Of a DNA stretch of 64,000 nt, positions 1 to 8,592 are shown one piece after another. This DNA comes from Paracoccaceae bacterium (lineage in GTDB: Bacteria > Pseudomonadota > Alphaproteobacteria > Rhodobacterales > Rhodobacteraceae), in contig JACVZW010000058.1 of assembly GCA_014654775.1 (NCBI GenBank), forward strand, positions 124,001 through 188,000, read 5' to 3'. Each line of letters begins with the position of its first letter. Position 1 is the stretch's first letter. The notes beneath the pieces were generated by a model. That model had not been told where the DNA came from. It made no database searches and saw only the letters and a list, made by a program, of their open reading frames with translations. Made by a program: the position numbers and the translations under genes.

Positions 1-1
1 G

Positions 2-685
2 GTGCTGGCCCAGCTTTTGACGACGATGAAGCCCGGCGCGACATGGATCGAGAATTCCACGCTGGGGCGCGAGGATATCCTGCGGCTGGCGGGGCTAGCC
101 CGGACCGGGGGCGTGCGGCTGCTGGAGGCACCCGTGACCGGGGGCGTCCATCTGGCGGCGCGGGGCGAGATCACCGTGCTGGTGGGCGGCGATGCGGATC
201 TGTTCGAACTGCACAAGCCCGCACTGCAGGTGATCGGCAAGCGTATTTTCCACATGGGGCCCTTGGGCAGCGCGGCGATCATCAAGGTGATCACCAATAT
301 GCTGGCCTTCATCCATCTGGTCGCGGATGGCGAGGCGCTGATGCTGGCCAAGCGCGGGGGGCTGGATCTGAAGACGTCGTGGGAGGCGATCACCGCCTCG
401 TCCGGCACAAGCTTCGTGCATGAGACGGAAGGCCAGCTGATCCTGAACGGGTCCTATGACATCGCCTTCACCATGGATCTGGCGCTGAAGGATCTGGGCT
501 TTGCCATGGGCTTCGGGAAAGAGTTCGGGGTGCCGCTGGACCTTGCCTCGCTGACCAACCAGACCTTCATGAAGGGCAAGGCGGTCTATGGCGGATCGGC
601 GCAATCGACGCAGATCGTGAAGCTCTTGGAAGAGGCGTTGGGGACGGACCTACGGGCGGAAGGCTTCCCCGCCCGGCTGGAGTAA
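2..685 (+). CDS. NAD(P)-dependent 3-hydroxyisobutyrate dehydrogenase-family oxidoreductase (5' truncated by window)
   Basis: This is the C-terminal three quarters of a beta-hydroxyacid dehydrogenase, which oxidises or reduces a short hydroxy acid with NAD(P). The N-terminal Rossmann GxGxxG is outside the window. The substrate-site signature is visible as APVTGG followed by ARGEITVLVGG, and the catalytic lysine lies in GSAAIIKVITNML (GxxxxK...N pattern). The all-alpha C-terminal domain is complete and ends in a TAA stop. The substrate cannot be told from the sequence; 3-hydroxyisobutyrate, tartronate semialdehyde or succinic semialdehyde are all known in the family. The first visible codon (GTG at 2) should not be read as the real start. 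Confidence 0.85.
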   Translation: MLAQLLTTMKPGATWIENSTLGREDILRLAGLARTGGVRLLEAPVTGGVHLAARGEITVLVGGDADLFELHKPALQVIGKRIFHMGPLGSAAIIKVITNMLAFIHLVADGEALMLAKRGGLDLKTSWEAITASSGTSFVHETEGQLILNGSYDIAFTMDLALKDLGFAMGFGKEFGVPLDLASLTNQTFMKGKAVYGGSAQSTQIVKLLEEALGTDLRAEGFPARLE

Positions 686-690
686 CCCTC

Positions 691-746
691 TTCATCTGTT
701 CTCAAATATCCCCGGGTGGGTCCGGGAGGGCAGGCAGCCCTCCCGG
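691..746 (-). repeat. Dispersed hairpin-plus-tail repeat, copy A
   Basis: On the minus strand this reads as a perfect 10-bp GC hairpin (722-746, loop of 5) followed by GGACCC and an AT-rich tail ending GGGATATTTGAG-AACAGATGAA (691-712). The same tail and the same hairpin-then-tail order recur at 46655-46706. It lies just after the stop of the preceding gene. The hairpin may also act as a weak terminator, but no U-tract follows it on the plus strand. Confidence 0.6.
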
Positions 747-824
747 GGGCACGGCGGGGCGCGACGCGGGCTTGCATCCGCCCCGTTGCCGGGGGAAGGA
801 TCGGCGCTGAAGGAGACCTGCGCC

Positions 825-1940
825 ATGACCGACCCCCTGGATGACGACCGCCGTTTTGCCGATCTGCTGCATCATCGCGCGGCCCGGTTGGAGCAGGGCG
901 ATCCGGTGACGCCGCCTTTGGTGAGTGCGGCGACCTATCATCTGCCGCGCAGCGATGTGGGCGGGTTCCTCTATGGCCGGATGGCGATGCCCACATGGGA
1001 AGAGGTGGAGGCACAGCTTGCTGTGCTGGAAGGCGCGCCTTGTGTGAGCTTTCCGTCGGGGATGGCCGCGATCTCGGCGGCGCTTTTTGCCGCCGTCACA
1101 CCGGGCAAGCGGGTGGTGCTGCCGTCGGACGGCTACTACACCGTGCGGCTTTTTGCCGAAGGGTTTCTGCGCCCCTTCGGCGTGACGCTGGATTATGTGC
1201 CGACGGTGGAGATGGCGCAGGCCGACTTTGCGGGGGCGGGGATCGTCTATTTGGAGACGCCCTCCAATCCGGGGCTGGAGGTCTGCGACATCGCCGCCGT
1301 GGCGGCACGGGCAAAGGCGGCGGGGGCCACGGTCATCGTGGACAACACCACGCTGACAGCGGTGCTGCAGCGGCCGCTGGAGCTTGGGGCGGACCTTGTG
1401 GTGGCGGCGGATACCAAGGCACCGGGGGGACATGCGGATGTGCTCTTCGGCCATGTGGCGGGGCGGGATGCGGGCCTGATGAGCCGGGTGCGGGACTGGC
1501 GCAAGCTGTCGGGCGCGGTGCCGGGGGCCTTTGAGGCTTGGCTCGTGCATCGGGGGATTGAGACGCTGGAACTGCGCATGGCGCGGATGTGCGCCAGCGC
1601 GCAGGTGATCGCGGAGCGGCTGCAGGGGCACCCGAAGGTGGGTGGTTTGCGCTATCCGGGGCTGACCTCGGACCCGTCCCATGCGGTGATGGCGCGGCAG
1701 GCGCGGGGCTTCGGCTTTCTGATCGGAATGGTGCTGGAGAGCGCCGAGGCAGCGGAGCGGTTTCTGGAAGCCTGCCCCTATATGGCGCGGACGACGAGCT
1801 TTGGGTCCACGCACAGCGCAGGAGAACGCCGCGCGCGCTGGGGCGATGCGGTGCCAGAAGGGTTCCTGCGTTTGTCGATCGGGGTGGAACCGGTCGAGGC
1901 GCTGTGGGCCGGGATCGAAGAGGGGCTGGCGGCGGTGTGA
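825..1940 (+). CDS. Cys/Met metabolism PLP-dependent enzyme (cystathionine beta-/gamma-lyase-like)
   Basis: A 371-residue fold-type I PLP enzyme of the trans-sulfuration family, which cleaves or forms C-S bonds in cystathionine-type substrates. SGMAA (about 78-82) is the phosphate-binding turn, D173 in VDNTT pairs with the pyridine nitrogen, and K198 in AADTKAPGGH is the expected Schiff-base lysine. The usual TKY after the lysine is changed to TKA. The start ATG at 825 has an AAGGAG Shine-Dalgarno at 810-815; an upstream in-frame ATG at 786 has none. Lyase, beta-lyase and gamma-synthase cannot be separated from this sequence alone, so no symbol is given. It ends 5 nt before a tandem palindrome array. 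Confidence 0.85.
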   Translation: MTDPLDDDRRFADLLHHRAARLEQGDPVTPPLVSAATYHLPRSDVGGFLYGRMAMPTWEEVEAQLAVLEGAPCVSFPSGMAAISAALFAAVTPGKRVVLPSDGYYTVRLFAEGFLRPFGVTLDYVPTVEMAQADFAGAGIVYLETPSNPGLEVCDIAAVAARAKAAGATVIVDNTTLTAVLQRPLELGADLVVAADTKAPGGHADVLFGHVAGRDAGLMSRVRDWRKLSGAVPGAFEAWLVHRGIETLELRMARMCASAQVIAERLQGHPKVGGLRYPGLTSDPSHAVMARQARGFGFLIGMVLESAEAAERFLEACPYMARTTSFGSTHSAGERRARWGDAVPEGFLRLSIGVEPVEALWAGIEEGLAAV

Positions 1941-1945
1941 GCGGC

Positions 1946-2046
1946 GAAAATTCTTCGACGAAGAATTTTCAGGAAGTGAAGATTTTTCGGAGAAAAATCT
2001 TCCGGGACTGCGGTGGGGCGAAAATTTTTCTGTGAAAAATTTTCGC
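1946..2046. repeat. Tandem AT-rich palindrome array 1 (three hairpins)
   Basis: Three consecutive perfect inverted repeats fill the gap between two convergent genes: 1946-1970 (12-bp arms GAAAATTCTTCG, 1-nt centre), 1978-2002 (11-bp arms, 3-nt loop) and 2018-2046 (13-bp arms, 3-nt loop). They start 5 nt after one stop codon and end 11 nt before the other. They are strikingly AT-rich for this genome. A bidirectional transcript end or mRNA 3'-end protection is the simplest role; that is inference. Confidence 0.85.
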
Positions 2047-2057
2047 AGCCTGCTGCG

Positions 2058-2792
2058 TCAGACGTTCGTCCAGCCGCCGTCGATGCTGATCGCCTGACCC
2101 GACAGGAAGGCGGACTCGTCCGAGGCTAGGTAGACGGCCAGATGGGCGATTTCCTCGGGGCGGCCGATGCGGCCCATGGGCTGGCGCGCGATGAAGGCGG
2201 CGCGGGCGGCATCGTAATCCCCTTGCGCGCGCATGCGCTGTTCCAGCGAGGGGGATTCCACCGTGGCTGGGCAGATCGCATTGCAGCGGATGCCCCGGGT
2301 CACGTAATCGGCGGCCACGGATTTGGTGATGCCGATGACGGCGGCCTTGGTCGCGCCATAGACGAAGCGGTTGGGGGCCGCGATGATCGAGGAGGCGACC
2401 GAGGCGATGTTGACGATCGACCCGCCGCCATGGTCCAGCATCGCGGGCAGGAAGGCGCGGGTGACGCGGTAGAGCGCCTTGACGTTCAACTCGACCGAGA
2501 AGTCGAAATCCTTCTCCTCGCAATCGAGGATGGTTCCGGCATGGACGAAGCCCGCGCAGTTGAAGAGGATGTCGACGGGGCCGACCCTTGTCGCCATGGC
2601 GGTGACGGCGGCGCCGTCGGTGACGTCGAGGCGATGCGCGTCGAAGCCTTCGGCGCGCAAGTCCTCGACCGCCTTGGTGCTGATGTCGGTGGCGATGACA
2701 TGGGCGCCTTCAGCCTTGAAGGCGCGCGCGGTGGCAAGGCCTATTCCGGCGCCGGAGGCGGTGCAGAAGGCGGTTTTTCCGGCAAGGCGCAT
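2058..2792 (-). CDS. SDR family oxidoreductase (DHRS6 / 2-keto-3-deoxy-L-fuconate dehydrogenase-like)
   Basis: A 244-residue classical short-chain dehydrogenase. The nucleotide loop is TASGAGIG (11-18), NNAG is present as NCAG (78-81), and the active site is S131 with Y145-GAT-K149. The stretch NIASVASS...NRFVY and the C-terminal DESAFLSGQ...DGGW closely resemble vertebrate DHRS6/BDH2 and the bacterial 2-keto-3-deoxy-L-fuconate dehydrogenases (known-family comparison from memory). It probably oxidises a hydroxy acid or sugar acid with NAD; the substrate is unproven. It converges with the PLP-enzyme gene, and a palindrome array separates the two. Confidence 0.85.
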   Translation of the reverse strand: MRLAGKTAFCTASGAGIGLATARAFKAEGAHVIATDISTKAVEDLRAEGFDAHRLDVTDGAAVTAMATRVGPVDILFNCAGFVHAGTILDCEEKDFDFSVELNVKALYRVTRAFLPAMLDHGGGSIVNIASVASSIIAAPNRFVYGATKAAVIGITKSVAADYVTRGIRCNAICPATVESPSLEQRMRAQGDYDAARAAFIARQPMGRIGRPEEIAHLAVYLASDESAFLSGQAISIDGGWTNV

Positions 2793-2873
2793 GGTTGGTT
2801 CTTTCCCTATCCCCTATGCCGCGCAGTCAAGCGGATGCGCGGGACAGGGGCAAGGGCAAACTGACATGTCAGT

Positions 2874-3536
2874 TCAGATCAGGTCGAGCAGGCGGCTGGC
2901 TTCGTTGCGGATATCGGCCAGCTTGGCGCGGTCCTCGCCGGGGTGGAAGCGGGCGCGGGTGGCGGTGGGCATGGGGGCGGGTTCGGCGATCAGGATGCGG
3001 GGGCCGTGCTTTGTGGCCTCTGCAGCCCATGACCGGGCAAGCGCCATCTGTGCGGCCTTGGTCGCGCCATAGGCGCCGTGGAACTTCTGGCCCGCCTTTG
3101 GATCGTCAGGGAAGAACGCGGTGCCGCCATCTGGGGCGGCGCGCAGCAGCGGTTCGATCATCGGGATCAAGAGGCCCGTGGCGCGGGTATTTGTGGCGAT
3201 GGACTTTTCCCAGTCCTTGGCATCGAGGCTGCCCATGGGCGCGAGGGGGGCGGCATGGATGGCGGTGTGGACCCAGAGGTCGAGATGGCCCCAGCGATCA
3301 TGCACCGAGCGGCATAGATGGCGCATCGCGTCATCGTTGGTGATGTCCATCGGCGCGAGGGTGAGGGCGCCTGCACCCGGCAGGCGGGCAGATTTCACGC
3401 GGTCGTCGAGATCCTCCAGTCCGCCCACGGTACGGGCGACGGCAACGACATGCCAGCCGCGCAGGGCGAGTTGTTCGGCCATGGCCGCGCCGAGGCCGCG
3501 CGAGGCGCCGGTGACGAGGGCGATCTTCTGGGTCAT
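2874..3536 (-). CDS. SDR family protein with altered active site
   Basis: A 220-residue SDR-fold protein. The NAD(P) loop TGASRGLG (9-16) and the YxxxK pair (Y156, K160) are intact. The NNAG motif is replaced by HTAI around 90-93. The catalytic Ser expected 13 residues before the Tyr is replaced: the local sequence is FFPDDPKAGQ, with Pro143 at that place. Many SDRs lacking this Ser are regulatory or have weak activity, so the enzymatic role is doubtful. It sits 111 nt downstream of purF on the same strand and may be read from the same transcript. Confidence 0.75.
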   Translation of the reverse strand: MTQKIALVTGASRGLGAAMAEQLALRGWHVVAVARTVGGLEDLDDRVKSARLPGAGALTLAPMDITNDDAMRHLCRSVHDRWGHLDLWVHTAIHAAPLAPMGSLDAKDWEKSIATNTRATGLLIPMIEPLLRAAPDGGTAFFPDDPKAGQKFHGAYGATKAAQMALARSWAAEATKHGPRILIAEPAPMPTATRARFHPGEDRAKLADIRNEASRLLDLI

Positions 3537-3564
3537 GCGTCAGGCTCCGTGGCTGGCCGGGCGT

Positions 3565-3586
3565 GAGTATTTTATCCAAGGTGAAG
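3565..3586 (+). repeat. Dispersed tail repeat, copy B (GAGTATTT...GTGAAG subtype)
   Basis: GAGTATTTTATCCAAG followed by GTGAAG, closely matching the copy at 27025-27046 and resembling the GGATATTTGAG...GATGAA copies. It lies in the 111-nt gap between purF and the downstream SDR. Confidence 0.45.
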
Positions 3587-3647
3587 GGGCAAGGGCGCGG
3601 CCTTGCGGTGGCTGGGCCGCCTGATGCGCCGGCGTCGCCGGGTGCGG

Positions 3648-5111
3648 CTATTGAGCGGCCTTCATCTGGAAACCCTCTTCGAGCTTGTCCGAGGGGGCGA
3701 CAGGGTAGTCGCCGGAGAAGCAGGCATCGCAATAGCGGGGGTTGGAGGCGTCGCGTCCCGCCGCCTCGCCCGCGGCGCGGTAGAGGCCGTCGAGCGAGAT
3801 GAATTTCAGGCTGTCGACCCCGATCCAGTCACGCATTTCGTCTTCCGACATGGTGGCGGCGAGGAGTTTTTCGCGTTCGGGCGTGTCCACGCCATAGAAG
3901 CAGGGCCAGGCGGTGGGGGGGGAGGCGATGCGGAAATGCACTTCGGCGGCACCTGCGTCGAGGATCATGTCCTTGATCTTGCGCGAGGTCGTGCCGCGCA
4001 CGACGGAGTCGTCGACGAGGATCACCCGCTTGCCCTTGATAAGCGCGCGATTGACGTTGAGCTTGAGCCGCACGCCCATGTTGCGGATCTGTTCGGTCGG
4101 TTCGATGAAGGTGCGGCCCATATACTGGTTGCGCGTGATGCCAAGGCCGAAGGGGATGCCGCTTTCGGCGGCAAAGCCGATGGCGGCGGGGGTGCCGCTG
4201 TCGGGCACGGGGCAGACGAGATCGGCCTCCACGGGCGCTTCGCGCGCGAGTTCCACGCCGATCTGGCGGCGGGTTTCATAGACCGAGCGGCCACCGAGGA
4301 TGGAATCGGGGCGCGAGAAATAGACATGTTCGAAGATGCAGAAGCGCGACTTGGCAGGCGAGAAGGGGCGGAAGCTTTCGACCTTGTTATTCTCGATCAC
4401 CACCATCTCGCCGGGGTCGATCTCGCGGATGAAATCGGCGCCGATGATGTCGAGCGCGCAGGTCTCCGATGAGAGCGCCCAGCCGTGATCACCGATGCGG
4501 CCGAGGACGAGGGGGCGCACGCCCAAGGGATCGCGCACGCCGATCAGTTTGGTGCGCGTCATGGCGACGACGGAGAAGGCGCCTTCGACGCGGCGCAGCG
4601 CATCCTTGATGCGTTCGGGGATCGTCTTCTGGATCGAGCGTGCCATCAGGTGGATGATGCATTCGCTGTCCGAGGAGGATTGGAAGATCGATCCGCGTTC
4701 GATGAGTTCGCGGCGCAGGGCCGAGGCATTGGTCAGGTTGCCATTATGGGCGATGGCGGCGCCGCCCATGGAAAACTCACCGAAGAAGGGCTGCACGTCG
4801 CGGATGGCGGTCGCGCCCTTGGAGCCTGCGGTGGAATAGCGCACATGGCCGATGGCCAGTTCGCCGGGCAGGGTGGCCATCACATCGGCCTTGGTGAAGT
4901 TGTCACGGACATAGCCAAAGCGGCGGGCGGAGTTGAAGCCGTGATCAGGGTCGTAAGAGACGATGCCCCCTGCCTCTTGTCCGCGATGCTGAAGCGCGTG
5001 CAGCCCGAGCGCCACGAAATTCGCCGCATCGGCCATGCCAATGACGCCGAACACGCCGCATTCCTCCTTCAGCTTGTCATCGTCGAAGGGGTGCGAAAGG
5101 AAGGGGCGCAT
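3648..5111 (-). CDS. purF: Amidophosphoribosyltransferase
   Basis: A 487-residue glutamine PRPP amidotransferase that makes 5-phosphoribosylamine, the first committed step of purine synthesis. The N-terminal nucleophile domain begins at C18 (EECGVFGV), so an N-terminal propeptide of about 17 residues must be removed. HHR/YST-type glutaminase motifs (QHRGQEAGG, GHVRYST) follow. The C-terminal phosphoribosyltransferase loop is VILVDDSVVRGTTS. Length and domain order match the family. It lies 94 nt downstream of cvpA, the classical cvpA-purF arrangement. Confidence 0.97.
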   Translation of the reverse strand: MRPFLSHPFDDDKLKEECGVFGVIGMADAANFVALGLHALQHRGQEAGGIVSYDPDHGFNSARRFGYVRDNFTKADVMATLPGELAIGHVRYSTAGSKGATAIRDVQPFFGEFSMGGAAIAHNGNLTNASALRRELIERGSIFQSSSDSECIIHLMARSIQKTIPERIKDALRRVEGAFSVVAMTRTKLIGVRDPLGVRPLVLGRIGDHGWALSSETCALDIIGADFIREIDPGEMVVIENNKVESFRPFSPAKSRFCIFEHVYFSRPDSILGGRSVYETRRQIGVELAREAPVEADLVCPVPDSGTPAAIGFAAESGIPFGLGITRNQYMGRTFIEPTEQIRNMGVRLKLNVNRALIKGKRVILVDDSVVRGTTSRKIKDMILDAGAAEVHFRIASPPTAWPCFYGVDTPEREKLLAATMSEDEMRDWIGVDSLKFISLDGLYRAAGEAAGRDASNPRYCDACFSGDYPVAPSDKLEEGFQMKAAQ

Positions 5112-5205
5112 GGGGCCTCCGAATCCGGGGAAGGGGATGGGAGTGATCTAGTGCTTTGTGACGGCGAAGTCACGCGCCTTTGCCGCGGCGCGGCGGGCGC
5201 TTCCG

Positions 5206-5799
5206 TCAGCCGGAGGTGGCGGGGGCAGCCTCGGCCGGGGCGGCGTCGCCGACGCAGACCTGCGTGAGGTCGTTGTAGCGGGCGACGATCCAGCCGGGGG
5301 CATCGGTCGGCACCTGCGCATCCAGATTGTCTTGGAAATGGGCGAAGACCTTGGCGGAGCGGCTGTCATCCACCATGGGGATGGCATTGGCGGCCACGGC
5401 GCGGTCATAGACGAGGAAGGCCACGGCGACGAGAAGGACGCCGCGCGCGACGCCGAAGAGGAAGCCCAAGCCCTGATCAAGGCCCCCCAGCGCGGTGCGG
5501 TGGATGGCCGAGGAGAGGAGCGGCGTGAAGAGCGAGGCGATGATGAGCGCGCCCGCGAAGACCACGGCGAAGGCCGCGATGATCGACAATTCGCAGCTGT
5601 CGCCCAAGAACTCGCCCACGACGGGCAGTTCCTTGACGAGAGGTTGCACAGGGGCGGCGAAGAGGAAGGCCACGAAGGCCGCGCCGATCCAGCCGACGAT
5701 GGCCATGGCTTCGCGCACGAAGCCCCGGGAATAGGCGAGGATCGCCGAGAGAACGATGATACCGGCCACCACGGCGTCGATCAGGGTGAAACCTTCCAT
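5206..5799 (-). CDS. cvpA: CvpA family membrane protein
   Basis: A 197-residue inner-membrane protein with four predicted membrane segments (starting near residues 6, 30, 65 and 104) and an Ala-rich C-terminal tail. The LIDAVVAGIIVLSAILAYSRGFVREA opening typical of CvpA is present in short form at the N-terminus (DAVVAG...SRGFVRE). CvpA is linked to colicin V production and envelope stress in other bacteria; its molecular function is unsettled. The start ATG at 5797-5799 has a CAGGAG/AGGAC signal upstream. It lies between radA (32 nt) and purF. Confidence 0.9.
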   Translation of the reverse strand: MEGFTLIDAVVAGIIVLSAILAYSRGFVREAMAIVGWIGAAFVAFLFAAPVQPLVKELPVVGEFLGDSCELSIIAAFAVVFAGALIIASLFTPLLSSAIHRTALGGLDQGLGFLFGVARGVLLVAVAFLVYDRAVAANAIPMVDDSRSAKVFAHFQDNLDAQVPTDAPGWIVARYNDLTQVCVGDAAPAEAAPATSG

Positions 5800-5831
5800 G
5801 TGCCGTCCTGCTCCTGTCCTGCCGGGGTCTG

Positions 5832-7190
5832 TCAGCCAGCCCCGAACATCTCGCCCACGAAGGCCGTGAGGTCGGGCATCTGACGCACCCGCATCCCCGT
5901 TTCCACCCCGATCTTGGAGCGGTCCGGCGCAATCGCCTGTGAGAAACCAAGTTTCGAAGCCTCTTTCAACCTGTTTTCCGTCTGACCGACTGGCCGCAGC
6001 GCCCCAGAGAGGGAGATTTCGCCGAAAAGGACCATGTCGGGGGGCAAAGCGACATCTTCGCGCGCCGAAAGGAGGGCTGCGGCGACCGCAAGGTCTGCGG
6101 CAGGTTCGGAGACGCGCATGCCGCCCGCGACGTTGAGAAAGACGTCGAGGCCTGCGAAGGGGATGCCGCAGCGGGCCTCGAGCACGGCGAGGATGGTGGA
6201 GAGGCGGCCGCTGTCGAGGCCGACGACGGTGCGCCGGGGCGTGCCGAGGTTGGAAGGCGCGACGAGGGCCTGAATTTCGGTCAGTACCGGCCGCGTGCCT
6301 TCGATCCCTGCGAAGACGGCGGAGCCGGGGGTGGTTTGCCCGCGATCCGACAGGAAGAGGGCGGAGGGGTTGGTGACTTGGGCAAGGCCGTCGCCCGTCA
6401 TTTCGAACACGCCGATCTCGTCCGCCGGGCCGAAGCGGTTCTTCACGGCGCGCAGGATGCGGAACTGGTGGCCGCGTTCGCCTTCGAAATAGAGGACGGT
6501 ATCGACCATATGTTCCACCACGCGGGGACCGGCGATCTGGCCTTCCTTCGTCACATGGCCGACGAGGATGATGGCCACGCCGCGCCGTTTGGCGAAGGTG
6601 ACAAGCTCGTGCGCGGCGGCGCGGACTTGGGAGACGGAGCCGGGGGCGGCCTCGACCGTGTCGAGCCACATGGTCTGGATGGAGTCGATGACGGCGAGTT
6701 GCGGGCGTTCGGCGTCGAGCGTGGTGAGGATGTCGCGCAGCGCGGTTTCGGCGCCGAGCGATACTGGCGCGTCCGAGAGGCCGAGGCGTTGGGCGCGCAT
6801 GCGGACCTGCGCCGAGGCCTCTTCGCCCGAGATGTAGAGGCATTTGAGGCCGCGCCGCGCGAAGCTGGCGGTGGCTTGCAGAAGAAGGGTGGACTTGCCG
6901 ATGCCTGGATCGCCGCCCACGAGGATGGCCGAGGCGGGGACGAGGCCGCCGCCGAGGACGCGGTCGAGTTCCTCCATCCCGGAAGCGGCGCGGGGGGGCG
7001 GGGCCTCTTCGGTGGCGAGGTCGGTGAGGGGGATGGTCTTGCCCTTGGCGCCAAGGGCCTTGGGGCCGGTGGAAAGCGGCGCCTCTTCGATGATGGAGTT
7101 CCACGCGCCGCAGGCATCGCATTTGCCCGCCCATTTGCGGTGGACGGCACCGCAGGCGGTGCAGGTGAAGGCGGGGGCGGATTTGCTCAT
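5832..7190 (-). CDS. radA: DNA repair protein RadA
   Basis: A 452-residue RadA/Sms ATPase that promotes branch migration in recombination. The N-terminal zinc finger has C10, C13, C24 and C27. Walker A GGDPGIGKST lies at about 92-101, and the RadA-specific KNRFG motif follows (AVKNRFGPADE). The C-terminal Lon-like domain is complete. ATG at 7188-7190 (MSKSAPAFTC) is chosen because the zinc finger follows it directly; the upstream in-frame extension encodes low-complexity sequence. It is 31 nt downstream of the PqiA-like gene. Confidence 0.96.
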   Translation of the reverse strand: MSKSAPAFTCTACGAVHRKWAGKCDACGAWNSIIEEAPLSTGPKALGAKGKTIPLTDLATEEAPPPRAASGMEELDRVLGGGLVPASAILVGGDPGIGKSTLLLQATASFARRGLKCLYISGEEASAQVRMRAQRLGLSDAPVSLGAETALRDILTTLDAERPQLAVIDSIQTMWLDTVEAAPGSVSQVRAAAHELVTFAKRRGVAIILVGHVTKEGQIAGPRVVEHMVDTVLYFEGERGHQFRILRAVKNRFGPADEIGVFEMTGDGLAQVTNPSALFLSDRGQTTPGSAVFAGIEGTRPVLTEIQALVAPSNLGTPRRTVVGLDSGRLSTILAVLEARCGIPFAGLDVFLNVAGGMRVSEPAADLAVAAALLSAREDVALPPDMVLFGEISLSGALRPVGQTENRLKEASKLGFSQAIAPDRSKIGVETGMRVRQMPDLTAFVGEMFGAG

Positions 7191-7221
7191 GCCCCTTGGG
7201 TAGCCGTTGGGGGGGAGGGGT

Positions 7222-7650
7222 TCAAGGGCGGTGACGGTGGGAGAGGAGGAGCGACAGACCCACGCAGGCGGTGAAGAGCCAGAGGCCCCATGCGGTTTCG
7301 ATGGTGCCGAGGCCCGCGCCTTTGGCCAGAACGATGTAGAGGGCGACAAGGAAGATGTCGGCCATGGCGAGGCGGCCCATCAAGCGCAGCACGGGCAGGG
7401 CGCGGCGCGACAGGAGGCCGAAGTCGATGAGGGCGAGGCCAACCACCTTGGCATAGGGGGCGAAGAGGGCGAGGAAGCTGACCAGCAGGGCGAGGGCGGG
7501 ATCGGTGGCCCAGAGCGATTGCAGGCCCGAAACGACGGAGATTTCCGACAGGCCGAAGAGCGGGAGGAGGCCCGCGCGCAGGAGCGGCGCGAACCATGCG
7601 ACGGGAAAGAGGATCAGGAGCGAGAGGTTGAGCAGGGGGGCCAAGCGCAT
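7222..7650 (-). CDS. Paraquat-inducible protein A domain membrane protein
   Basis: A 142-residue integral membrane protein with four hydrophobic segments (about 8-28, 48-70, 85-105 and 118-135), matching one PqiA domain. The LLLxFPxAWFAPLL opening and the central GLALIDFG/MADIF motifs fit that family. The N-terminal zinc-ribbon present in full-length PqiA is absent, as in many single-domain alphaproteobacterial homologues. PqiA proteins work with MCE lipid-transport proteins in the envelope; no MCE gene is adjacent here, although mlaE and mlaF lie 2 kb upstream. Confidence 0.75.
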   Translation of the reverse strand: MRLAPLLNLSLLILFPVAWFAPLLRAGLLPLFGLSEISVVSGLQSLWATDPALALLVSFLALFAPYAKVVGLALIDFGLLSRRALPVLRLMGRLAMADIFLVALYIVLAKGAGLGTIETAWGLWLFTACVGLSLLLSHRHRP

Positions 7651-7686
7651 GGGCGCATCTGGCCCCCGATGCGCCTGCGGTTCAAG

Positions 7687-8454
7687 TCATTTCCCCGGTT
7701 TGGGCAATTGGACGACGGTGGCGTCGCGGTTCTCTTCGGGCTCCATCGCATAGCCGATCTGGGGCAGGATTTCGCGCAGGTCGGCCTCTAGCCGCTTGAT
7801 CTGCGCCTCGGCCCCACGTTCCTCGACCTCGATATCGGTGAGCCAGCGGCGCAGTTCATCGACGGTCTGGCGGGCAAGGGTGATGCGGTCGGTGAGCGCC
7901 GTCACCTCTTCCTGACGCTGTTGCAGAAAGGCGCGGGCGCGGGCGACGCGGTCGTCGGAATAGGTGCGGGCGAGGTCGCGGGTCTGAAAGCTCATCTGTG
8001 CGGCGAGTTGCAGGAGTTCGGGTTCCAACTGGCCGAGATCGGGGTGGTTGCGCAGATGGGCGAGGCGCGCGCGCATGGATTCGAATTCACCGGAGAGGGC
8101 GAAGACCCCGGCGCGGTCAGCGGCATGGGCGAGGCGATAGGCATGGGCCACATCCTCGAGCCCCATGGCGAAGGAGCGGTGGCTGCGTTCCAGCCGGGCC
8201 ATGCGCAGATTGGCAGGCAGGAAGAGGCAGATGAGGCAGAGGAGCGCGGTGACCGCGATCTGCGCCCACATGCCGGAGTGCGTAAGCTCTGTCTCGCCAT
8301 AGCGCAGCGGCAGGTGAAGCCACGGCAGGTGGCCGAGGGCCGCCAAAAGGGCGGCGAAAATCGCCGCCAGCGTCACGAGAAGCAGCAGGCCATGCGACAG
8401 GCTTTGCGCGATGCGGAAGGCAGGCTGGAGCCTGCGGAAGGAGAGGGATGACAT
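7687..8454 (-). CDS. Two-TM coiled-coil membrane protein (annotated 'DNA repair protein' in relatives)
   Basis: A 255-residue protein with two membrane helices (about 17-40 and 63-83), then a long charged helical region (about 90-235) with heptad-like coiled-coil character. I recall this Rhodobacteraceae family being labelled 'DNA repair protein', but nothing in the sequence supports a repair activity: no nuclease, helicase or nucleotide-binding motif is visible. ATG at 8452-8454 (MSSLSFRRL) fits the membrane-protein N-terminus; an upstream start at 8517 would add 21 residues. It precedes the PqiA-like gene by 36 nt, suggesting an envelope role. Confidence 0.6.
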   Translation of the reverse strand: MSSLSFRRLQPAFRIAQSLSHGLLLLVTLAAIFAALLAALGHLPWLHLPLRYGETELTHSGMWAQIAVTALLCLICLFLPANLRMARLERSHRSFAMGLEDVAHAYRLAHAADRAGVFALSGEFESMRARLAHLRNHPDLGQLEPELLQLAAQMSFQTRDLARTYSDDRVARARAFLQQRQEEVTALTDRITLARQTVDELRRWLTDIEVEERGAEAQIKRLEADLREILPQIGYAMEPEENRDATVVQLPKPGK

Positions 8455-8592
8455 AGGCGATACCGGGACACTCTTTACCACTGCGACAGGAAAGGGCTTG
8501 CGGGGGAGATTCGGCAACGATTTTGTCTTGGGCGGGTCTGGCGCGGCGCTGATCGCGGAGGCGCGGCCGAATTGTTGCCGGATTGTAGACGG

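Noticed and set aside
5800-7134. A 642-residue reading frame that seems to fuse a long protein to CvpA
   Set aside because: The part upstream of 5799 is the wrong frame of radA; CvpA begins at its own ATG with a proper ribosome site.
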